A stretch of DNA of 64,000 nucleotides from Bacteroidota bacterium (GTDB lineage Bacteria; Bacteroidota; Bacteroidia; AKYH767-A; OLB10), in assembly GCA_016714535.1 (NCBI GenBank), contig JADKDR010000002.1, positions 558,001 to 622,000 on the forward strand. Reading direction: 5' to 3'. Each line of letters begins with the position of its first letter. The stretch's first letter is position 1. The position numbers and the translations under genes are program-made. Under the pieces are notes generated by a model. That model saw only the letters and a program-made list of their open reading frames with translations. It was not told the origin of the DNA and searched no databases. This document shows positions 45,606 to 55,530 of this stretch, piece by piece.

Positions 45606-48600
45606 ATGATACGTTTTTTTTCAATTCTCATTTTTAGTATTTCGATTTGTACAAGCGGTATGTTGTACAGTCAGGTTAACACTTATCCAGCAACCTTGGG
45701 CACAACCTCAACTATGCCAGCAAATTATTTTGGGTATAACGGTGCAAATTTTGTGAGGCCTACCAGTCCCTTTTACAATGATATAGCAATTATTGATAGC
45801 GCCTCGCAATTGGGAACTTCCAATTTGCGTTATCCTGCAGGGGTACCGGGCAACTTTTGGGACTGGCAAGCAGGCAGCCTTGTGCGCGAAAGCGCAGTTG
45901 GATTGCAATTGCCACCCGATTTTGACAATGCAAAGTACCGTGATAACCGATTAGAAAAATTAAAAAAATTTGTTGATAGGGGAGATGTGGTTCCTTCACA
46001 AAATCTGAATGTGCTGTGTAGCGATCCGCTAAACGAAACAGCACGTTTGTGGTGGACTCGCGGGTTAAATATCCCCGCTATTTATTTCGAGTTTGGCTCC
46101 GAATTGTATGACGACAACTATCCACAGTATACCTCCAAATGGCCTGAGGCAGAAGACTATATCAACGATATGAATCAGTGGGCCATGACCATGAAGTCGA
46201 TGGCTGGAGGCAACACCATTAAGATTGCCGTGGTTGGTGCTACCAACCGCAGGGGTTTGGAGCCTTTGCTGAGCAGACGTAACCGTTGGTCGTCAGTCAT
46301 GCTCAACCAAATGAATTCAAGTATTGATGCCATCACCTATCATCATTATATTGCTTCGGGTGTTGGCGAAGGCACACCTGTTACCCTCACTAATCTGAAA
46401 CGAACATTGTCATCTGCCTATTCCAGCATGGAAAATTTTAAATCGATAGAACTTGATATAACGCGCGTTGCAAATAAAGAAGCATGGGTTACCGAGTACA
46501 ACTTGTTCGATCGTTCGCATTGCATACAAAGCACATGGGCACAAGGGTTAATGCTTGCCATGCAAACATTGCTTTATAACGAAGACAGTATTATTAAGTT
46601 TATTAATTGTCATTCTTTAATAGCTGATGGAACCTGGGGTTCCATTTTTTCCGATACCATTGGCCTCGATTTGGGAATTTTTTATAATGATCAGGCATGC
46701 AACTCGCAAATCAAAACCTCACAATATGAACGAACTGCCGGAGGCAATGCGATGGCGCTTGTTGGTAAAGCAATGTTTAATGCTACTTCGCGAACACCAA
46801 TAAATTTTGCTACAAGTCCTTCGTTATATTTAAACTACAAATCGCTTTATGGCTGGCGTTTCGAAAGCCCAACAACATCGCAGGCCATATTAGTCAACAT
46901 GGATAGTGTAGATGTAAATGTAGTTTTCAGCATGGGTGTGTGGTCGCTTAACGGATATAAGTTTGAGCAAGTGACCCACGGACCCGGAGGTCCTTTGGAA
47001 TACATTAAAGGAAATGCGGTGACAAACCCCGGGCCAAATCAATTGAGATATTTTCCGTTAGCTAACGTAGCTAATAATACTATTACATTAAAGGCATACA
47101 GCATTACCCGATTGGTAACGACAAAAAATGCACTACAGATAAAAGTGATGGATAATGAAATATGCAGTGGCAGTAGCACAGGCATTTCTGTTTATGGGCA
47201 AGGGAATTTTTCGTGGACACCTACCGCCAACATCACTTTCGAAAAGGCAGATAAGTCGGTAGTTAATTTTACAGCAAATGTTGCAAATACTACAACCTAT
47301 ACGGTAACCGTTACTAATGGAGCGGGGTTATCGGCAACTGCAACCATACGGGTGTATCCAAAGCCGAAGATTAATGCAACAGCCACCCTATACAATACGT
47401 GTAAGAATATGCCCATTAAACTTGGGGTAACTTTTACAGGTGGTAATACCAATGCGTTCAAGTCGCTTATATGGCTGCCGAGCAAGCTGGTAGATAATCC
47501 AACAAGCGAAATTGTAAATGTAAACCCCACCACCACTACAACGTATACGGTGGTAGGTACAGATGGCCGCTGTTGGGGCAACATGGATTCAGTAACCGTT
47601 CGTGTTAATAATACTGCCGATATAGTTGACAGCCGTGTGGTATGTCGCGACAGTATGCCCTTCCGCTTGTTTACAAAGCAGTTTCGAGCCAAGTATACTT
47701 ACAATTGGTACCTGGGCAGCCAACTGATTGGCACCGGAAAAAATGTTTTTGTAAGTCCTGATACAGCTACAACGTATATGATGGTGATGTACAATAATTT
47801 TGATCCTTCGTGCCGCGATACGGATTTTGTAACCATTACCCCCATTACCTGCTGCGGTAGTAAAGACTCGGTGTTACTCACCATGGGGCCTTTTATAAAA
47901 ATGAGTGATGTTGCCAATCGCATCAAGAAATATGCACAGGCTTCGGGCAATGGAATATGCACAAATAATTCTTTGACTAACTTTTTTAAAGAGATTGTTA
48001 TTAATGGCGAACTTTCGGTTGATTCAAGTTACACATTTACAAATTGTACAAAAATTAAGTTTGGCGAAAATGCTAGAGTTATTTTTAACGGTGAAGATGC
48101 AGTGCTTACTTTTAACAATTGTAAATTGAGTGGTGCCGATTGCGATGCCAACATGTGGCAGGGTTTCGAATTTACTGACTGGTACGAAGCTCTTATAATC
48201 AGTAATTGTGAGATTAGCGATGCAAAAACTGCTGTTCAGGTATCGCACAATCCCAGCATCACCATTAACAATTGTGTATTTAGAAACAACTACATATCGC
48301 TTGAGTTTATTGACCTTCCTGAGTCATTCTGGGGAAATTTTTATGCCGACAGTTTTGCCTTTACTGCGCTCAAGAAACCTTACGTGGGGCAAAAACCTTT
48401 TGCAGGTATAAAAATTAAAAATGTGCTCAGTGTTAAATTAGGAAAAATGTCAAGTAGCCCCAATGTGTTCTATAATTTACCTTACGGTATTTATACTGAG
48501 AATTCAAACATCCATTTGGAGAATAACGACTTTGTAAATATATTGAGTTCAGGAGGCAGCGATGTCAACGAAGGTTCGGCAGTGTTTATGAATAACCCCA

Positions 48601-50444
48601 ATGGTTATGGCAATCCGCTTGACCATCGTCAAATATGGCCATTCAACAACATCTTTGCAGGCCACACCAACAATGCTACCGGAGGCAATACGTTTGCCAA
48701 TTGTACCTATGGTATCAATGCCATCAACAGTCAGTTTGAATTATACCGCAATGAATTTATCAATACCGAACACGCCATCTGTTGCATTGGTTGTGTCGGA
48801 AAAGAGCATGTAATTAATATTAATAACATCGATAGTTGCGCCACCGGAATCACACTCACCGAACCTAAACTGAGCAACATCACCATCACCAATAATAGTA
48901 TTGATAATTCGTTTGATGTTTCTAACTACAACAACATATATGGTGTTAGTATAACAGATGATGTGCTGTTACCATCTACCATCACTTTTGACGATAATGT
49001 AATTTACAATTACGGAAAGTATGGCTTATACCTGGCAAACGCTAACCGACCCTTTGTACGCGAAAATAAATTTTACATGCAGATGGGCTTAACCGGTGGT
49101 GTAGACATGTACGGGATACGAATGGAAAATTGCGACTCAGCTAATGTGCGTTGCAATTTAGCTAAGGGGCTAAATGTAAATCTGTCAACCCGCACCGGCA
49201 TGTCATTTGCAAATTGCAATGCTGTTGATTTCAGATGTAATGTGGCCGACTTTCTAAACGATGGATTCGAGTTTTTTGGAAATTGCAACAACTCCATTTC
49301 AAAAAACAATGAAATGAAATACCTTAACATCGGTTTACTGGTTGGCAAGGAAAGTCAAGTAGGCGGAGTAATAGGTCCGCAGCCCAAGTTTGGCGGTACT
49401 CCCGGATATCGTAATTATTTCAAAGGCCGCTTTATTAATAATAGCGGTGCCGGACAGGGCAAGGGAAATTTTGGCATTGCAGCAACAAGATCTATCAATA
49501 GTTTCTGTGCTGGAGGCAAAAATGATCTTACCAGATTTTACGTTCTCAATGGCCTTGATGCTATTACTAATGACTCTTCACAGATTCCTTTTATCAATGA
49601 TTTATTAGGAACTGGCACTGCATTTACTCCACATTATTATTCTTCATCGGTTGCAACATGCGATGGAGGATGTACCATGATGTTTTCTAAAGTTGCACTT
49701 TCGGATGAGGAGCATGCAGATGAAATGCCCTTAGCACCCTATATAGTTGCTAGTCAGGCCAAGCAAGTTCTTGAAAATGTAAACGATGATTTTCTTGCCT
49801 ATAGCCTCCGGTGCGAAGTTGCTGAGTATAGCAATGAACGTGTTACCAATAACGATTGGTTTTCTTTAATTCGGAAAATTATGCATGAGCATAATACAGG
49901 GAGTGATGTGTTGGCAAAGGCCATCGCAATTAACGAGCAACTTTTGCCAACTAATTTGTATGAGCTGAATGAGAAAATGGTTAATGCCTTTCAGCTAAAC
50001 CAATTGCAAACAAAAGGGAGAGGATTTACATCGATAGAGATACAAGCGCTAGAAGACATTGCATTGCAATGTCCATTCGATGGTGGTATGGCAGTAATTA
50101 GAGCGCAGGCTATGCTAAGCAATTTGCAGCCTTATCGGGTTTTTGATAACGATAAATTATGTGCGCAGCGAATAAGAAATTCTACAGTATCAAACATGCA
50201 GATGCAAGAAGTGATGTTATTTCCAAATCCGGCCTCAGGCGAATTGAATATTTCGGCTATGAGCGGCAACCACATCAACAGAATTGAAATATTTACTCCT
50301 GCTATGCAGCGCATAAAATTAATTGAGGACGTAAATGCACAAACTTTCAAATTGCAAACATCAGAAATGCCTAATGGAATTTATTTTGTTGAGGTAACCT
50401 GTGGCAGTAGTTCTGTTACCCGCAAGTTTGTTATTAGCCATTAA
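45606..50444 (+). CDS. 1612-residue secreted multidomain protein: GH-A-like, PKD/Ig, beta-helix, T9SS tail
   Basis: From ATG 45606 (upstream in-frame ATG would add non-signal residues). Signal peptide 1-22 (MIRFFSILIFSISICTSG). Residues 30-400 resemble a clan GH-A TIM barrel (GH51/GH79-like): NLRYPAGVPGNFWDW, putative acid/base Glu166 in FEFGSELYD, TYHHY near 245 and putative nucleophile Glu297 in WVTEYNLFD. Residues 520-740 are Ig/PKD-like modules. About 790-1330 form a right-handed parallel beta-helix (INNCVFRNNYISLE, GIKIKNVLSVKLG, ITNNSIDNS). A helical linker follows (1400-1520) and a T9SS sorting domain (VMLFPNPASGELNIS to VTRKFVISH). A glycan-active surface protein is likely; the acid/base motif has Ser where Asn is usual. 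Confidence 0.85.
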   Translation: MIRFFSILIFSISICTSGMLYSQVNTYPATLGTTSTMPANYFGYNGANFVRPTSPFYNDIAIIDSASQLGTSNLRYPAGVPGNFWDWQAGSLVRESAVGLQLPPDFDNAKYRDNRLEKLKKFVDRGDVVPSQNLNVLCSDPLNETARLWWTRGLNIPAIYFEFGSELYDDNYPQYTSKWPEAEDYINDMNQWAMTMKSMAGGNTIKIAVVGATNRRGLEPLLSRRNRWSSVMLNQMNSSIDAITYHHYIASGVGEGTPVTLTNLKRTLSSAYSSMENFKSIELDITRVANKEAWVTEYNLFDRSHCIQSTWAQGLMLAMQTLLYNEDSIIKFINCHSLIADGTWGSIFSDTIGLDLGIFYNDQACNSQIKTSQYERTAGGNAMALVGKAMFNATSRTPINFATSPSLYLNYKSLYGWRFESPTTSQAILVNMDSVDVNVVFSMGVWSLNGYKFEQVTHGPGGPLEYIKGNAVTNPGPNQLRYFPLANVANNTITLKAYSITRLVTTKNALQIKVMDNEICSGSSTGISVYGQGNFSWTPTANITFEKADKSVVNFTANVANTTTYTVTVTNGAGLSATATIRVYPKPKINATATLYNTCKNMPIKLGVTFTGGNTNAFKSLIWLPSKLVDNPTSEIVNVNPTTTTTYTVVGTDGRCWGNMDSVTVRVNNTADIVDSRVVCRDSMPFRLFTKQFRAKYTYNWYLGSQLIGTGKNVFVSPDTATTYMMVMYNNFDPSCRDTDFVTITPITCCGSKDSVLLTMGPFIKMSDVANRIKKYAQASGNGICTNNSLTNFFKEIVINGELSVDSSYTFTNCTKIKFGENARVIFNGEDAVLTFNNCKLSGADCDANMWQGFEFTDWYEALIISNCEISDAKTAVQVSHNPSITINNCVFRNNYISLEFIDLPESFWGNFYADSFAFTALKKPYVGQKPFAGIKIKNVLSVKLGKMSSSPNVFYNLPYGIYTENSNIHLENNDFVNILSSGGSDVNEGSAVFMNNPNGYGNPLDHRQIWPFNNIFAGHTNNATGGNTFANCTYGINAINSQFELYRNEFINTEHAICCIGCVGKEHVININNIDSCATGITLTEPKLSNITITNNSIDNSFDVSNYNNIYGVSITDDVLLPSTITFDDNVIYNYGKYGLYLANANRPFVRENKFYMQMGLTGGVDMYGIRMENCDSANVRCNLAKGLNVNLSTRTGMSFANCNAVDFRCNVADFLNDGFEFFGNCNNSISKNNEMKYLNIGLLVGKESQVGGVIGPQPKFGGTPGYRNYFKGRFINNSGAGQGKGNFGIAATRSINSFCAGGKNDLTRFYVLNGLDAITNDSSQIPFINDLLGTGTAFTPHYYSSSVATCDGGCTMMFSKVALSDEEHADEMPLAPYIVASQAKQVLENVNDDFLAYSLRCEVAEYSNERVTNNDWFSLIRKIMHEHNTGSDVLAKAIAINEQLLPTNLYELNEKMVNAFQLNQLQTKGRGFTSIEIQALEDIALQCPFDGGMAVIRAQAMLSNLQPYRVFDNDKLCAQRIRNSTVSNMQMQEVMLFPNPASGELNISAMSGNHINRIEIFTPAMQRIKLIEDVNAQTFKLQTSEMPNGIYFVEVTCGSSSVTRKFVISH

Positions 50445-50467
50445 CAAAAAATAATTTTTGTTAATGG
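50438..50467. repeat. Inverted repeat over the stop codon
   Basis: CCATTAACAAAAA (50438-50450) and TTTTTGTTAATGG (50455-50467) are exact inverse complements with a 4-base loop. The left arm contains the TAA stop of the large secreted protein gene. It may end or stabilise the transcript; there is no T-run behind it. Confidence 0.75.
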
Positions 50468-50572
50468 TAAGCTGATTCAGTTATTTATTCTTGTAACCTG
50501 AGGTGTATACTTTCTGTCAATAGCTGCCCGCAACATGCGTAAGCTTATCCGAACACAAAAAATGTGTTTTGG

Positions 50573-51832
50573 TTACTCGGGAAGTTCAGCCCCACCACCT
50601 TCAAGATATTTAATATCAGGTATAGAGGATCCTGCAATACCTTTTAACGAACCATAAAAACCTACGGCATTCGTCAGGATTCTTTCTAATTGCTTTTCGC
50701 GCTCTTTCCATATTTTTTGCATACGCAGGCGCTCATCCTGATAGCCTTTTTGCAAATCGCTAAAGCCTTCAATCAATGCCTCAAACTGTCCTTTAAATTC
50801 ATTGCCGGTAAAATAGTTATAGAGCATTTCCATTTTTGTTTCGCGATTTAGCGAAACTGTTTTGCTGTTTTTTAATTCATAAAGCATATGGCGCAATACC
50901 ATGCTTAAACCTTTTACTTCAAAAAATGAACATATCCACACCCCTTCGCGATAGAACAATTTTTTTTTGTCTTCCGGCATCGCCTCGGTAACAAGTACCA
51001 GCACATCAGCTTTTACAACAAGATTATCTTCTTTCAATTTGGTAATCCATTTTGATTCAAAATGCTTGGTGCGTTTGCTTTCATAATAGATTAAGCCACA
51101 ACGTTCTCCTTGTCGGGTGTTTACTGTCTGCAACACATCAGCTCCGCGCACACCTTTGCTTATTTCCGAAATTTCATCGTAAGGGTAATCAGTGCGTAGC
51201 AATTCCTCCAGAACAAGTTCCTGCACCTCCCCTTGTAGTTGCATGCTACCTTGTTCAGCCTTCCGCTTCATTACTTCCATTTGCGTTTTCAAATCTTCAA
51301 TTATTTTTTCACGCTCCTTTAGTTTTAGCATTTGCTCTTCTTCTGCCTGTTGCTTCATTTTGGTTTTTTCCTCACGCAGCTTTTCCGATAGTTCTTTTTC
51401 CTTTTGCAAGGTGATAGTCTCCGATAGCGTCTCTTTTTCGCGCACCACACGCTCCATCTCTGCCTTAAGTTTGTTCATCTCTCTGAGTGATTCTTGCTGA
51501 TCCTGCAATTCGCGTTGCATCAGTTTTATCTGATCTTCCTTTTCTTCGTTTAGTTTCTTCCGCAGTTCCTGTGTGATTATTTCCCGTTCCGCTTTTAATT
51601 GTGCTGCAAGTTGCTGCGCAATCGATTCATGCATTTTCTTTTTCTCGTCCAAAAGCAGTTTCTGCTGAATGGTCATTTCATCCTGCTGCTTTTGAATATG
51701 AAACAACATGGACTCTTCTTTCTTTTGCCATTCATCATTCATGCGCTCTTGCATTTGGCGATAGAGCACTTCGTTTACATCTATGGCTTTATGGCAATTG
51801 GGACAAGTAATGGCCTGTTTATTCGTGTTCAT
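50573..51832 (-). CDS. DUF2130 family coiled-coil protein
   Basis: 419 residues, cytosolic. An N-terminal zinc-ribbon-like TCPNCHKAIDVNEVLYRQM, a long coiled coil (about 30-210, heptads rich in Gln, Glu, Lys), then the DUF2130 domain (about 215-370): EVQELVLEELLRTDYPYDEISEI, KGVRGADVLQTVNTRQGERCGLIYYESKRTKHF (positions 240-272 in part) and VLVLVTEAMPEDKKKLF. The DUF2130 core resembles a restriction-endonuclease-like fold, but no activity has been shown to my knowledge. It stands alone on the minus strand. Confidence 0.88.
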   Translation of the reverse strand: MNTNKQAITCPNCHKAIDVNEVLYRQMQERMNDEWQKKEESMLFHIQKQQDEMTIQQKLLLDEKKKMHESIAQQLAAQLKAEREIITQELRKKLNEEKEDQIKLMQRELQDQQESLREMNKLKAEMERVVREKETLSETITLQKEKELSEKLREEKTKMKQQAEEEQMLKLKEREKIIEDLKTQMEVMKRKAEQGSMQLQGEVQELVLEELLRTDYPYDEISEISKGVRGADVLQTVNTRQGERCGLIYYESKRTKHFESKWITKLKEDNLVVKADVLVLVTEAMPEDKKKLFYREGVWICSFFEVKGLSMVLRHMLYELKNSKTVSLNRETKMEMLYNYFTGNEFKGQFEALIEGFSDLQKGYQDERLRMQKIWKEREKQLERILTNAVGFYGSLKGIAGSSIPDIKYLEGGGAELPE

Positions 51833-52210
51833 ATGATAGTATATAATTGGTTGGCTAAGTTAAATGAATTTGAGTGTTATAAAAAACCTTAACGCTGAAT
51901 GACAATTTTTGCACGGTAATTTTTTCTGAGATTAGAAGTTTCAAGCTATAAATGCCGCACGCAAGTTCCGATCAATTGCTTTGTCTAGGATTTGTTTAAA
52001 AGCGTAGTTTGTTTTCCCCCGCTGATTGCCTAGGTTAGTATGGTGCGTTTGAAAGAATGTTCAGTTTGTTATTTAATTTAAGGGCATGATACTCGTAGGT
52101 TTTTTTGCAATCAGCTCAGAATTGAAAAGAACTTTATATTTACAGGCAAATCTTTAATGCTTAATCATATGAAATCACATCACACATCACAATTTAGCAA
52201 GTAGCAATTG
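51833..52210. other. Intergenic region, no gene seen
   Basis: About 380 AT-rich bases between divergent genes. No coding signature; promoters not resolved. Confidence 0.5.
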
Positions 52211-52499
52211 ATGGAAAGGAATAACCTGTCTATTTTTGCTCACAGTGTTTATTTCTTTTTTCAACAATCAAATTTCTTATGGCCAATGCACACCTGCTAC
52301 CAATTCTTATGCTAGCCAAACTATAAGCAGCAACCAAGTTATTAATACCAATATGCATTTAGCTGGGAGACTATTAATTGGCTTAGAAGGAAATAGGATA
52401 AATGAATTGAATAATTATTTGCTACAAAATATGATTTATGTAATTAAAAAAGTAGATTTTCAGAATAATATAACTTATTCTAAAGTAGTTAAAAAATAA
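52211..52499 (+). pseudogene. Small exported protein, frameshifted in the signal peptide
   Basis: Reading from ATG 52211 gives MERNNLSIF; the rest of the protein is in the next frame: LLTVFISFFNNQISYGQ, then about 65 residues (NTNMHLAGRLLIGLEGN, NNYLLQNMIYVIKKVDF). One T too many in the T5 run at 52233-52237 explains it; with T4 the product is a 95-residue protein with a perfect signal peptide cleaved at YGQ. No family recognised. It ends five bases before the next gene and is probably cotranscribed with it. Confidence 0.55.
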
Positions 52500-52503
52500 C
52501 TAA

Positions 52504-54006
52504 GTGAAAACGTTTATTACTGCATTTCTGTGTATATTTTTTATATACACAAATGCCCAAATGAATTCCTATTTTATGTATGGGTTTGATAAAATCCCGC
52601 CCTGGGGCAGAGGTGTTGTTGATTTTTTGCAATGGCATTCCGGTTAATAATATAACGAATAACCGAAACCTTAATTTTTTACAAACCAATAGTGTGATGG
52701 CCGATTCTTCAGGCAACATACTATTTGCATCGAATGGTTTGTTTATTAAAGATAAAAATGACAGTACCATGCTAGGAGGTGATAGTATTAATCTTTCAAG
52801 CATCGCATACACTTCTAGTTATATTAGTACGGGATGGAGCGGCACGCAATTTTTGGTTACGATTCCATATCCTGGTAAGGCACATGATTACCTCATGTTT
52901 AATACTCACATTAAAGACGATCCGGGAGTTTATTTTGTTAATGTAGTAGATTACCATCATATATCCATGGATAGTGCTGGAGGGCTTGGTGAAGTAGTAT
53001 CACACAACAACTTGGTGTTAGCGGATACTTTAACAGAGGCTTTTTTTTCGGCAGTTAAACATGGCAACGGACGTGACTGGTGGATAGTAAAACCACAATT
53101 ATATACTAATAAGTATTTCAAATTTTTGGTTACACCGACAGGCATTAGCACAGGAATGCAAAACATTGGCGCTCCCACTGAATCGCCCACCTACGAAGGG
53201 CAATCGTCCTTTAGTCAAGATGGGCATTATTATGCACGTATAGATTGGATAACCGATCCATGGACTTTTGACGGGCAACTTGTTGTTATGGAACTTGACA
53301 TATGCACCGGTGATTTTAGTAATGTAATAGTTGATACACTTGACAGTGCTGCTGCGTGTGGCGTAGCTTTTTCACCCAATGGTAAGTATATGTATGTTTC
53401 GACTTACTTACATATTTATCAATATACTTTGCAAGTTGGCCCAAATATGATTAACACGAAAAAAATTATTGCTACATATGACGGCTATGTATCCCCTCAA
53501 CCATATGGTTTTGCATCTTTTTGGCAAATGTTCATGGGGCCTGATAAAAAGATATATTGCATAACCCAATCACCAAGTGATAACATGACCGTAATCAACC
53601 AACCCGATATGTTCGATACTCTTTGTGATGTGCAGCCTCATAGCTTTCATTTTGGTATTCGAAATAATCGCACATGTCCTAACTGGCCAAACTACGAACT
53701 TGGCCCTGAGCCCGGCAGCCCTTGCGATACACTTGGGTTGGTACAAGCTGAGTTAATTTCTAATGTGGGGTTGCAGGTGTTTCCCAATCCTGCCAGTGGT
53801 TTTTACAATATACGCACAACATACCGGGCAACAGCAATGCCATTGCCACCATTTATGATGTAACAGGGCGCAAAGTAGAGCAGCACAATTTATACGGGCA
53901 TTATACCAACCTGCGTGTGTCCACCACATCGTACAAACCTGGATTGTATATAGTAACCGTTACATGTAAAAATGCAAGCGAGAGTAAACGGGTAATGATT
54001 GAGTGA
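52504..54006 (+). pseudogene. T9SS cargo protein broken by two frameshifts
   Basis: Assembled from three frames. A GTG at 52504 opens a signal peptide (KTFITAFLCIFFIYTNAQ) and YGFDKIPPWGRGVVDF; the T6 run at 52623-52628 has one T too many, after which the main frame continues CNGIPVNNITNNRNLNF to 53810 (about 400 residues). The body (ADSSGNILFASNGLFI, TPTGISTGMQNIGAP, GFASFWQMFMGPDKKIY) is a propeller-type secreted protein frequent in Bacteroidota. At QVFPNPASGFYNI (about 53811-53818) one base is missing; the sorting domain continues NIPGNSNAIATIYDVTGRKVE to SESKRVMIE. Read literally, the protein would lack both its signal and its tail. Confidence 0.75.
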
Positions 54007-54046
54007 AGGAAAGAGTTTTTAGCAGGTACAAAAATGCAAGTGAAAT

Positions 54047-55507
54047 TTATTTCATTTCCTTCTGAATTATTATTTTACTGCGGTAAATCTTCGTTCGATT
54101 AGTTAGTTTTAAAAAGTAAATCCCGTTTTCTAAGTCAGGTTGACTAATTTGAATTACGTTTCCATGTATGTAGACCATTGGTTGCAAAATTTGTCCAAGG
54201 CTGTTTGTTAACGTACACTGTATTGGTTCTGATGAATTGAATGGATTGAGGATATTAAAATATCCCGTTGATGGATTTGGAAATACATTTACCAGCTGAT
54301 TTTCCTTGTCTTCGACAATTGCAGTTGCGCAGTTTCCAATATGTTGCAATACAATAGGCGATAAGAAGTTGGCAACACTATCATATACTTGCATGGGATT
54401 ACGTGTGTAATGAAAGCTTCCATATTGCGAAACATTCAGGCAATTAAATGCCCAGGGAAATTGCGATAGCACATAATTGCACAAAGCATCATCTCCAAAA
54501 TAGTGATAGGTAACCGTGCCTTGCGGGAGCGTAGAAAAATAATCAGCGATTGATTTGCTTCCTGCAACGTATGGGCAATTGGCACTCCACCAGGAATTCG
54601 TTGCACAATGAAATGAAATGTCGCTAAGTAGCACCCGTGTTTCATTTGGTGCAATCATATCACAGGTTTGATGATATAAATAGTAAGCCGGAGTGTCAGG
54701 GCCGGTCATCCAATTGCCGGTTAAGGTTTGTGGAAGCACACCGCCAAAAAAATTGACAACACCATTTACGTTGTCATCATATCCGTTCAAATTTATTTTG
54801 CCTTCTACATTTCCTAAATCAGGCCTAAGCAGTTGCACGTTTGTGAGTGGCAAAGTAGTGGTATAGCATGGAGCAAAAACATTTGGTTCTGGTTGTGTTG
54901 CATCAGGCAATGCATAACAGTCAGCAGGTTTTTCGTTCGGTAAATCAAGAAACGAAGTTAAGAGTGCTGTAAATCCTCCTGCGCTTTCGCCTGCTAAATA
55001 GTAATTGCATACATCCGCACTATCTAGGGCATGCCGTGCTTTCATAAATCGTATGGCTGCTTTGGCATCCTGCACTGCACGATACATGGCACGTATAATC
55101 TCGCTACTATCAGGAGTGTAAACACACACGGGGATAACAAGCGAAGGGCTTATCCATGACGGATGATGATGGCCTAGTCTGTAGTTAATGCTTGCACACA
55201 CATAGCCGCGTTGCGCCATGTTGTGGCAGTATTGCCATAACTCTGATTTGTCGCCTGCTACCCATGCACCTCCATGTATTGCAATCATTACAGGTCGCAG
55301 CAAATTATTATCTCCAACCGGTTTAAATAGGTCGAGTTTCAACGTATCAATATTTCCAAAAAAATTACTATCCGTGCCAAATACCAAATTTTTTACGGTG
55401 TCTACCTGATACTGTGGCAGCACATACGCCTGACCACTTGCAACAGCTATGGTTGCAGATAGCAAAATTGCCAGTAGGTTTTTGTTGTTAAATTTCATGT
55501 AATCCAT
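54047..55507 (-). CDS. Secreted carboxylesterase-like alpha/beta hydrolase with T9SS tail
   Basis: 486 residues (a second ATG at 55498 is equally good). Signal peptide ends near AVASGQAY. The alpha/beta-hydrolase fold shows the oxyanion-hole motif IAIHGGAWVAGDK (HGG) near 75, the tyrosine/arginine turn VCASINYRLGHHHP, and the nucleophile elbow YLAGESAGGFTALL (GxSxG). An Asp/His pair late in the domain is likely (FGDDALCN, GSFHYTRNP). Residues about 400-486 are a T9SS sorting domain: VFPNPSTGYFNILNP and IYRSKIIIQ. Probably a secreted esterase of the BD-FAE/feruloyl-acetyl-xylan type acting on plant or microbial polymers. Convergent with the broken cargo gene. Confidence 0.88.
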   Translation of the reverse strand: MDYMKFNNKNLLAILLSATIAVASGQAYVLPQYQVDTVKNLVFGTDSNFFGNIDTLKLDLFKPVGDNNLLRPVMIAIHGGAWVAGDKSELWQYCHNMAQRGYVCASINYRLGHHHPSWISPSLVIPVCVYTPDSSEIIRAMYRAVQDAKAAIRFMKARHALDSADVCNYYLAGESAGGFTALLTSFLDLPNEKPADCYALPDATQPEPNVFAPCYTTTLPLTNVQLLRPDLGNVEGKINLNGYDDNVNGVVNFFGGVLPQTLTGNWMTGPDTPAYYLYHQTCDMIAPNETRVLLSDISFHCATNSWWSANCPYVAGSKSIADYFSTLPQGTVTYHYFGDDALCNYVLSQFPWAFNCLNVSQYGSFHYTRNPMQVYDSVANFLSPIVLQHIGNCATAIVEDKENQLVNVFPNPSTGYFNILNPFNSSEPIQCTLTNSLGQILQPMVYIHGNVIQISQPDLENGIYFLKLTNRTKIYRSKIIIQKEMK

Positions 55508-55530
55508 AATTAAGATGCAACAAAGTTAAA

